The position numbers were made by a program, and so were the translations under genes. A stretch of 23,533 nucleotides of DNA from Chitinophagaceae bacterium (GTDB lineage: Bacteria > Bacteroidota > Bacteroidia > Chitinophagales > Chitinophagaceae). The notes below the pieces were generated by a model. That model made no database searches. It saw only the letters and a list, made by a program, of their open reading frames with translations, and was not told the origin of the DNA. Each line of letters begins with the position of its first letter. Positions within the stretch are counted from its first letter, which is position 1. Shown piece after piece: positions 17,072 to 23,533 of this stretch. Location of the stretch: the NCBI GenBank assembly GCA_016720745.1, contig JADKKA010000021.1, forward strand, positions 1 to 23,533, in the 5' to 3' direction.

Positions 17072-18106
17072 ATGAACAGGAAAGATTTTATAACGAATAC
17101 GTCTCTTGCGGGGATCAGTGCACTCTGTATTCCTGATTTGCTGATCAGGAACGAAATCGTATTCGGACATCATCACAAAAAGTACCGGATCAATAAACGC
17201 TGGAGTCAGGCTGACATCAGCCGCTATCCTGTTAACGATTGTCATGAAATGGTTCAGGATAGTATGGGAAGGATCATACTGTTGACCAATGAAACCAGGA
17301 ACAATGTATTGATGTATGATAAAAACGGGAAACTGCTGAAAACCTGGGGAACTGAATATCCGGGCGCCCACGGATTAACACTGTTTCATGAAAACGGAGA
17401 AGATGTATTATTTATTTGTGATAACAACAGGCACCAGGTTATTAAAACCACCATCGATGGTAAAGTGCTGATGGTGCTTGATTATCCCAAAGATACCGGG
17501 GAGTATAAGTCGGCAGATGAATTTATACCCACAGAAACGGCCATAGCACCCAATGGCGATATTTATGTGGCCGACGGGTATGGTAAAGATTTTGTGATCC
17601 AGTATGACGCCAAAGGAAAATATATCAGGCATTTTGGAGGAAAAGGAGATGCTGAAAAGAATGTGTTGAATGCACACGGTGTTTGTATAGATGGGAGAGA
17701 TAAAAATAATCCCTGTTTATTGGTAACCTCCAGAATGCAAAACGCATTTAAGCGATTTAGTTTACAAGGTGATTATCTGAGCACGATCCCGATGCCCGGC
17801 GCCTGGGTCTGCCGGCCTGTAATCAGGGGCAACTATTTATATGCGGCCGTTTTACAATCCCAAAGCAGACAATGGCAGCAGTCAGGCTTTGTTACCATTT
17901 TAGATGAAAACAATAAAGTAATCAGCAACCTGGCAGGCAGCGAGCCGGTGTATGATGATAATAATACTTTAAACGAAATGTATCAGACCATCAGGGCTTT
18001 TCAGTACCCGCATGATGTATGTATAGATGATGAGGAGAACCTGTATGTGGCGCAATGGAATTCAGGGAAAGTATATCCTTATAAATTTGAACCCGTTCAC
18101 GCATGA
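17072..18106 (+). CDS. NHL-type six-bladed beta-propeller protein with Tat-like signal
   Basis: I chose ATG at 17072 (MNRKDFITNTSLAGISAL); the signal resembles a Tat leader with an RK pair. A start at 17045 overlapping the DUF1501 stop is possible but adds charged residues before the signal. The 344-residue protein shows NHL blades: HEMVQDSMGRIILLTNETRN, NNVLMYDKNGKLLKTWG, FICDNNRHQVIKTTIDGKVL, AIAPNGDIYVADGYGKDFVI, NAHGVCIDGRD and PHDVCIDDEENLYVAQWNSG. NHL propellers mediate binding; some are lyases, but no catalytic residues are evident. It lies 19 bp after DUF1501, and its stop overlaps the next start (ATGA), suggesting translational coupling. Confidence 0.85.
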   Translation: MNRKDFITNTSLAGISALCIPDLLIRNEIVFGHHHKKYRINKRWSQADISRYPVNDCHEMVQDSMGRIILLTNETRNNVLMYDKNGKLLKTWGTEYPGAHGLTLFHENGEDVLFICDNNRHQVIKTTIDGKVLMVLDYPKDTGEYKSADEFIPTETAIAPNGDIYVADGYGKDFVIQYDAKGKYIRHFGGKGDAEKNVLNAHGVCIDGRDKNNPCLLVTSRMQNAFKRFSLQGDYLSTIPMPGAWVCRPVIRGNYLYAAVLQSQSRQWQQSGFVTILDENNKVISNLAGSEPVYDDNNTLNEMYQTIRAFQYPHDVCIDDEENLYVAQWNSGKVYPYKFEPVHA

Positions 18107-18888
18107 AATATATCGGCAGTTTCCTGGTTTTAATACAATCCTTTTTTCTTTCAGCTGCACAGGATACGTTTCAGCTGGCAGCACCCTTTATCAAACATCA
18201 ATCTGTTTTTTTTAAAAAGGAAGCCAGTGTGGAAATCGTTTTTGCTCAACAAGGAACATCCATTCATTATACAGTCAATGGTGCAGTGCCTGTGGAGACA
18301 GATGCTGTTTATACAAAGCCACTGGTCATTAAAAAGAACTTCACCACGGTAAAAGCCAGGGTCTTTGGAAAAGGCTATTTAGCTTCTGAAACTGAGCAGG
18401 CGATATTTATTAAAGAAGGAATTCCGGTTAAAAGTATTGAACACCCGGCACCTGATGCTAAATACAGCGGCGATGGTGGACAGACCCTGAATGATAATAA
18501 AGGAGGGATACTTTCTTTACAGAGTAAGACCTGGCTGGGATTTTTAATGGACACGATTACATTTACCATTGCCGTTGATAAAAAACAAGCGATTCAGTCT
18601 GTATTGTTTCAATTATTGCAGGATTATAATAGCTGGATATTTTTTCCGGATAAAGCGGAAGTATATTGTAGTATGGGTGGAGTGATGCAAAAACAGGGTG
18701 AAATATTCTTCAACAGGGTAGAAAATAAAGAAACAAAGGTCGTTCAACCCTTTGTGATTCCTTTTCGCAAAACAGTCAGAACAGATCTTGTTCAGTTAAA
18801 GATATATACCTGCAGTAAAATACCTGACTGGCATCCCGGAAAGGGCCAAAAGGGATGGCTGTTTATTGATGAAATAAAAATTTATTAG
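18103..18888 (+). CDS. Secreted chitobiase-C-like (FN3-associated) domain protein
   Basis: The signal peptide MKYIGSFLVLIQSFFLSAA is cleaved before QDTFQ. Residues about 25-105 form a CHB_HEX_C-like beta-sandwich (VEIVFAQQGTSIHYTVNGAV, YTKPLVIKKNFTTVKARVFG). The C-terminal module (about 110-261) runs from SIEHPAPDAKYSGDGGQTLN through TWLGFLMDTITFTI and QDYNSWIFFP to IPDWHPGKGQKGWLFIDEIK. That module is clearly homologous to the end of the composite protein at 18891-21028. Both domains are of carbohydrate- or surface-binding type; no catalytic motif is seen. It overlaps the NHL gene by 4 bp (ATGA). It is probably extracytoplasmic and works with the cytochrome-like proteins of the cluster. Confidence 0.8.
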   Translation: MKYIGSFLVLIQSFFLSAAQDTFQLAAPFIKHQSVFFKKEASVEIVFAQQGTSIHYTVNGAVPVETDAVYTKPLVIKKNFTTVKARVFGKGYLASETEQAIFIKEGIPVKSIEHPAPDAKYSGDGGQTLNDNKGGILSLQSKTWLGFLMDTITFTIAVDKKQAIQSVLFQLLQDYNSWIFFPDKAEVYCSMGGVMQKQGEIFFNRVENKETKVVQPFVIPFRKTVRTDLVQLKIYTCSKIPDWHPGKGQKGWLFIDEIKIY

Positions 18889-18890
18889 AC

Positions 18891-21028
18891 GTGGGCCAAC
18901 GGGTACAAAATATTATTTTCAATAGCTGCATCCTGCTCAATTGCCTCTTGCTCAGTATTACCTTTTGGGCGATAAAATAGCAGTGCCTACTGTGTTACAG
19001 GTAGTTGGCCGTATGCATCCCTTGTTGCTCCATTTTCCAATCGTGCTGGTATTCTTAGCTTTCATCACGGAATCAGTCATTAAAAGAAGCAATAACCAGC
19101 CATTAAAGGAAGCGGCCAATTGGCTCTTGTTGTCGGCCGCATTTACTGCAGCGACCACTGCTTTAATGGGATCATTCCTGTCCCAGGAAGATGGATACGA
19201 TCAAAATGCCTTTGCATGGCATCAATGGACCGGTGTTGCTGTTAGCTTTATTAGTTTGTGCTGGTATGCGTGGAGAGAAAAATCAGATCCGTTCGGTTTG
19301 TCAATGTTGTGATGGCTTCCATTGCTGCAGTTACTGTCTTTATAGCGGGGCATAAAGGGGCGAATATAACTCACGGTAACAATTTTTTACTGGCTCCTCT
19401 TAGCCCTGCTGAGAACAAGGAAGTAGCAGTTCCCCTGGGTGATGCAGTGGCCTATACGCATTTTATTCAGCCCATATTGCAGGCAAAGTGCATGGGTTGC
19501 CACAATACTAAGAAGGCAAAAGCTGGTTTGGTGATGGAAACCGAAGCTTTGTTATTGAAAGGGGGTAAAAATGGAAAACTCTGGGACAGTACATCTCCTG
19601 ACTTTGGATTAATGATGCAAAGAATTCATAAGGCCGAAGATAGCAAAGAGCATATGCCACCGGTTGGAAAACCGCAACTAACCGAGGAAGAGAAAAAATC
19701 GATATTCTATTGGTTAAAAAGGAGCCAGTTTTACAAAGAAAATTGTGGCATATGATGAGGCAGATTCATTGAGAATATTGGCGGCCGGTAAGTTTATGAG
19801 GACTGGTGCAGCCGTTTATGATTTTCCTGCGGCAGATGCAGGTACAATAAAAAAACTGAATACAGATTACCGGGTTGTTCAGCCTGTTGATGCACAGTCG
19901 CCCGCATTAAGTGTTGAATTTTACGGAGCAGGTTTTTATAAGGGGGAACAATTAAAAGAATTGGAAATTGTAAAAAATAATATCATTAGTCTGGGCCTTA
20001 ATAAAATGCCTGTAAAGGATGAAGATTTAAAATGGATTTCGGGATTCACCAACCTGAGAAAACTAAATCTGTCCTTTACACAAATTACAGGTGCAGGATT
20101 ATCTCAATTGCAGCCATTGAAAGAATTACAACAGTTGTCTCTTTCAGGAAATGCATTAAAAGCAACCGACTTATCTGTTTTCAATGGGATGAATAAATTG
20201 AATACGGTTTATCTGTGGAATACAGGTATTCGTGAAAGCGATTTGGTTGCTGTAAGAACTGCCTTCCCGGGAGTTTCATTCCAGACAGGGTTTAACGGGG
20301 ATACGGTTATTACTCAGTTAAGTGCCCCGATTATTGAAGCAGAGGAAGCGTTTTTTACAATCGTCGTGCCCGTTAAAATTAAAGGGTTGATCAGGAATAC
20401 AGTGGTGAGATATACAACAGATGGAAGCGATCCGGATAGTCTGACATCTCCCCTGTATAAGGGTGAGATATTGATTAATAAAACAAGCATCCTAAAAGTA
20501 AAAGCATTTTTACCGGGATGGGTAAGCAGTAATATTGCAGAAAAGAGTTTCTATCATGCAGGAATAAAAATAGATTCAATTGAATTGGAGACGAAGCCGA
20601 ACGCACAATACGCCGCCAATGGCGGGACAACCTTGCATGATCAAATAAAAGGGGATTTAAATTTCCGTACGAAATGGCTGGGTTATCGGGAGGGTGATCT
20701 GAAGGCATACTTATACTTTAGCAGTCCTGTAAAACTGTCTGGTATTACATTGAGTATGCTGATGGATGTGAATAGTTATATCATGCCAGCTCAGCAAATT
20801 GAAGTTTGGGGTGGTGCCAGTAAATCCAATTTGAGATTATTGCAAAAAATAAATCCGGATCAGCCAAAAATGATAATGCCGCCAACCATGGCCATGAATC
20901 AATTGACTTTTCCGCTTACCGAGCTGAAGGTTTTAAAAGTGGTGGTGAAACCCGTCATACTCCCCAATTGGCATCCCGGCAAAGGAGAGAGGGGTTGGAT
21001 ATTTTTCGATGAGTTTTTTGTGCAGTAA
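18891..21028 (+). CDS. Composite protein: DUF2231-like membrane region, haem-binding domain, LRR, chitobiase-C-like module (three frameshifts)
   Basis: Three one-base frameshifts split this gene. From a GTG at about 18891 the first hydrophobic segment (SCILLNCLLLSITF) joins, by one base near 18963-18969, to a multi-TM DUF2231-like region (GRMHPLLLHFPIVLVFLAF). One A added at 19278-19282 leads on to MASIAAVTVFIAGHKGANI and a PSCyt1-type domain with CMGCH (cysteine at 19489-19491) and HMPPVGKPQLTEEEKKSIFY. One A removed at 19739-19742 leads to IVAYDEADSLRIL. Leucine-rich repeats follow (LRKLNLSFTQIT, LQQLSLSGNALK, about 20050-20260), then a CHB_HEX_C-like domain (VRYTTDGSDPDSLTSPLYKG) and a C-terminal module ending NWHPGKGERGWIFFDEFFVQ. 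The whole is about 710 residues. It is probably an inner-membrane-anchored, periplasm-facing cytochrome. The exact start is uncertain. Confidence 0.75.
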
Positions 21029-21058
21029 TATAGGGAAGTAAGGAGGTAAAACAGTCTA

Positions 21059-21225
21059 TTCTTGGGGAATATGATTTCCGACCGGTAGCAAAAGCATCCC
21101 CTGGCACCCGATATGCAGGTTGATTGTGAGTTTAAAATTACGTCGATCAGTCAGCATGTATACCACATCTCCTTTACCTCCAACAGGCTTATGAGTTTGA
21201 ATTGAACAGTTTGTATCGGAGATGA
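21059..21225 (+). pseudogene. Decayed copy of the 3' end of the lipoprotein gene at 12589
   Basis: Translated here, the sequence reads FLGNMISDR, an in-frame stop (TAG), QKHPLAPDMQVDCEFKITSI, SQHVYHISFTSNRL and, after a one-base gap, NEFELNSLYRR and a stop. This aligns without other gaps to residues 175-229 of the lipoprotein at 12589-13278 (VLWNIVSGRQYK to FELEKRYKR). About 32 of 55 positions agree by hand alignment, and DCEF, ISQH and ISFTS are shared. Nothing of the first 170 residues is present. The in-frame stop and missing base show genuine decay. It begins 31 bp after the end of the composite cytochrome gene. Confidence 0.8.
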
Positions 21226-21301
21226 TTTTGTTTTGATCTCAACCGGCATTTTTGGAAGATTCAGGTGAGTTTTGTAAATTTCTTAATTGTTAGAAATTTG
21301 T

Positions 21302-21990
21302 ATGATCTGTTATAGAAATATTGCCTTACTACTTTCCTTTTTCTTTTTGGAAGCATTGAATGCACAAAGTTTGGATTCCGAAAGGTTCGATACGACCATT
21401 TCTATTTTCTGGAATAAAGATATTAAGGTAAGATTGAAAATATTTAATCCAGGTGAAGAAGATATTAGCCGCAAAAATGCTGTTTTAATAGTGTTTAATT
21501 CACATTTCGGCTTCGCCAACGGGTTCAATATGTCGATTCTTGCTTAAGCACTATTGTTCCTAGATGATCGATAAGTGGATGGTAATGGCACAAGATTTAC
21601 TATTTAGTAACGCGAATAATGGGGGAAAATAAGAGCCATCATTTATACTTAGTAGACGAAGTTAATGTCAGAAAACTCAAACCTGCTGGCGTCAAAAATT
21701 ATATAATCCGTACTATGATCAAAATGAATGCTTAATTGTTGGATCGAAAGCGCAAGCACTAATGTGCTCAGCCAATGATCAAATTGATAAAAATGGAAAT
21801 TTGTCGATGACAACCCGGCATTAAATGTTAGTTATCGGTAACTGCTTGCAAACTCGGGTCTTCGCAAGCCGGATTGAGCTATCATCGCTGTACTTTATTA
21901 AAGTATCTTGGCATTAATCAAGTACGGGATCGTTCTGATTAAATGGTCTGCTCCAATTCCAAAAGTTTGGTCTTAACATTTGTATCAGTA
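21302..21990 (+). pseudogene. Remnant of a secreted protein, family not recognised
   Basis: ATG at 21302 starts MICYRNIALLLSFFFLEALN and AQSLDSE, a convincing signal peptide with cleavage after NAQ. The frame stays open for 81 codons (KNAVLIVFNSHFGFANGFN) and then stops. Downstream, short open pieces in changing frames continue, such as LVDEVNVRKLKPAGVKNYII near 21650 and DNPALNVSYR, LLANSGLRKPD and SILALIKYGIVLIKWSAP, separated by stops between 21805 and 21960. The pieces suggest one longer gene that has decayed. I cannot assign a family. Confidence 0.4.
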
Positions 21991-22051
21991 CAGGTTTACA
22001 TCACTCAGCAAGTAACAAGCTCACACAACTTAAATGTTGATAAACCAAAAA

Positions 22052-23510
22052 ATGAAAAATCACTGTTAATCATTTTCCCATGCTTTAGCCTGGGACATGT
22101 GTGGGGACAAGCACCCTATTCTAAAGAAATTCAAACCAGAGATTAACAGGTAGAAAACAATCTGTTTGGGCGTATCATTCTGAATGGGAAAGCATAGATA
22201 ATATTCATGACCGCATGGCTTTCTTCAAAGTGAAAGGTTGGCATTGCCATGTTGCTAGTAATTATAAAGTGGTTTAGACAAAGGGCTATGGATGGGCGGA
22301 TGAGTTTAAAAATTACCCGTAAATAACGGCCGTTTTATTCTTGGCCGCCCGATTAGCAAGTCGCTGAATGCTGCTGTTTTGAAATTCAGCACAGGGTAAC
22401 AGGTTGGATCTCATAAAGACATCAACGACTATTTAAAGTCCACAAATTCCCTATGACAGCTTCTCAAAAGGTAAAAGAATTATAACTGCTCATTTGTTAG
22501 CCATAAGGGCGCTTTATCTGTTTATGGCGGTTTCCCGGCTATGATGCAAAAATCCGTGATACCAACGATTCCACAAATTTTAGACGGTGTTCCACCAGCC
22601 AACAGTCATGGCAGTTCGTTCCTTATTTGAACCCGGCCTGCAATTTCAGTATTCGGGGTGGAGGAACCATCGTTTCTCGGCTCATCATTACTGATTTCCA
22701 CCAAACAGTCTTACATCAATTCATGTCAGATAGTGTGCTAAAACCTTTGGCATGAACAATAGTTTTTATTCAGCAGCAGCACCACCCCAAAATCAACTGC
22801 ATAAGTATGCAATGGGCTACACCAGGATGGAGCAAAAAGTTACGGCTACATTTAATACCTATCCCGAACAAGCCCCCTTGGTTTATGGACGACCCTGCAC
22901 CTTGCTAAATATATGATTGAAATACAGCTGGCTTATCAGGGAAAATCATCAAAAGTTTTAAATCAGCATATGGCCGGGTTGCAACTCACTTATATTGATC
23001 AGTCAGCCACCATGGGTGCTTTTATTGGTGAGCGAAAGAGAAAATATTTTTCATGATGAAACAGAAGGCTCGTGGTCAGTATTACGGGAGTGTTGACGGA
23101 GGGCCATCGTTGTATGTTTGTGAATTCAGATGAAGGAAGTATTATTCTGAATTACTAACAGCGTAGGCCAGTGTTTATCACCGGGAAAGGGTTTGACCAG
23201 CCAAAGAACCTCAATACCGTTACAGTGCCTGATGCCATTTCGAAAAGTATGTGGGAGTTTATTTATATGAAGGAAAGATTGCTGAGGCTCAGAAAGGAAA
23301 GATGGTCTTTATTGGGCAGACGGTCAGAACTGCAGGATGTATTTTTACTTCACATAGTGATTTATCAACCTCGAATTAACGGCAATCATTCCTCGCGGAT
23401 GGTTCAGGTTCGTAACAGGGTATGCAAGAAAATTAAATGGAGAATTAAGAGTGCCGGCCACTAAAATTACACAAGCAGAGGGCATAAAGGCAAATGAGGG
23501 AGAGAATTGA
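22052..23510 (+). pseudogene. Serine hydrolase (class-C beta-lactamase/penicillin-binding type), heavily decayed
   Basis: ATG at 22052, with one A added at 22055-22059, gives MKKSLLIIFPCFSLGHVWGQ, a signal peptide. Pieces in several frames then follow the family order: QVENNLFGRIILNGKA, KGYGWADEFKNYP, FILGRPISKSLNAAVLK (the SxxK region, where the first serine is proline, codon CCG at 22349-22351), DINDYLKS, YDSFSKG, the segment before GGGTIVSRLIITDF, SVLKPLGMNNSFYS, NTYPEQAPLVYG, HMAGLQLTYIDQSATMGAFI, VNSDEGSIILNY, TVTVPDAISK, YEGKIAEAQKGK and KLNGELRVPATKITQ, ending EGIKANEGEN at 23510. Many stops and indels and a lost nucleophile mean it cannot be functional. The family normally hydrolyses peptides, esters or beta-lactams in the periplasm. 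Nothing is seen in the last 23 bases. Confidence 0.8.
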
Positions 23511-23533
23511 CTGCCTTTGGCTGGCACTTATTG

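Noticed and set aside
23171..23464. A 97-codon plus-strand gene near the right edge
   Set aside because: Its start fits the serine hydrolase pseudogene (TVPDAISK), and the rest is a wrong-frame reading of the same decayed gene.

Overview
The window looks like a chromosomal segment of a Bacteroidota bacterium, probably near Chitinophagaceae. Evidence: an outer-membrane TonB-dependent receptor with an N-terminal carboxypeptidase-regulatory-like domain, many small lipoproteins with lipoboxes, almost no Shine-Dalgarno sequences, occasional TAnnTTTG promoter boxes, and families common in that phylum (TPR lipoproteins, PD40 propellers, NTF2-like proteins, a TFIIB-type zinc-ribbon protein). No rRNA, tRNA, CRISPR array, transposase or phage gene was seen.

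Layout. 1-4003 (minus strand): the N-terminal part of a TonB receptor running off the left edge, a small lipoprotein, a ribulose-phosphate 3-epimerase (rpe) broken by an internal deletion, and a TPR lipoprotein. 4097-5761 (plus): a PD40 beta-propeller lipoprotein with a clear terminator, then a small 4-TM protein. 5763-6640: arrays of 7-bp units on both sides of a secreted NTF2-like gene. 6626-8015: a YfcE-type phosphoesterase divergent from a CPBP (CAAX) protease. 8016-12000: a patchier, AT-richer stretch with a decayed gene, a GC-richer non-coding element, an SseB/TPR protein, an unidentified two-part protein, a secreted NTF2-like protein and a zinc-ribbon protein. 12054-13278: an RBBP9/YdeN-type hydrolase and a lipoprotein.

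13381-21028 is the most distinctive block: five tightly packed plus-strand genes of a type best known from Planctomycetes. They are a PSCyt1/DUF1549/DUF1553 cytochrome-like lipoprotein, a Tat-exported DUF1501 protein, an NHL-type beta-propeller, a secreted chitobiase-C-like protein, and a composite membrane protein carrying DUF2231-like, haem-binding, leucine-rich-repeat and chitobiase-C-like parts. The last two share a homologous C-terminal module. A reasonable inference is a cell-surface complex that binds and breaks down a polymer and is coupled to c-type haems; the substrate cannot be read from sequence. A decayed copy of the 3' end of the lipoprotein upstream of the block lies immediately downstream of it, so diverged direct repeats bracket the block.

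21302-23510 is strongly decayed: a secreted-protein remnant and a class-C beta-lactamase-like serine hydrolase whose nucleophile is lost and whose frame is broken many times.

Caution: many genes between 5.2 and 19.8 kb carry a single frameshift, nearly always repairable by one base in a short homopolymer run. That pattern looks like sequencing or assembly error, so those genes may be intact in the organism. The rpe deletion, the deletion near the end of the PSCyt1 gene and the decay after 21 kb are different in kind. All family assignments come from reading the translations by eye; no database search was run.
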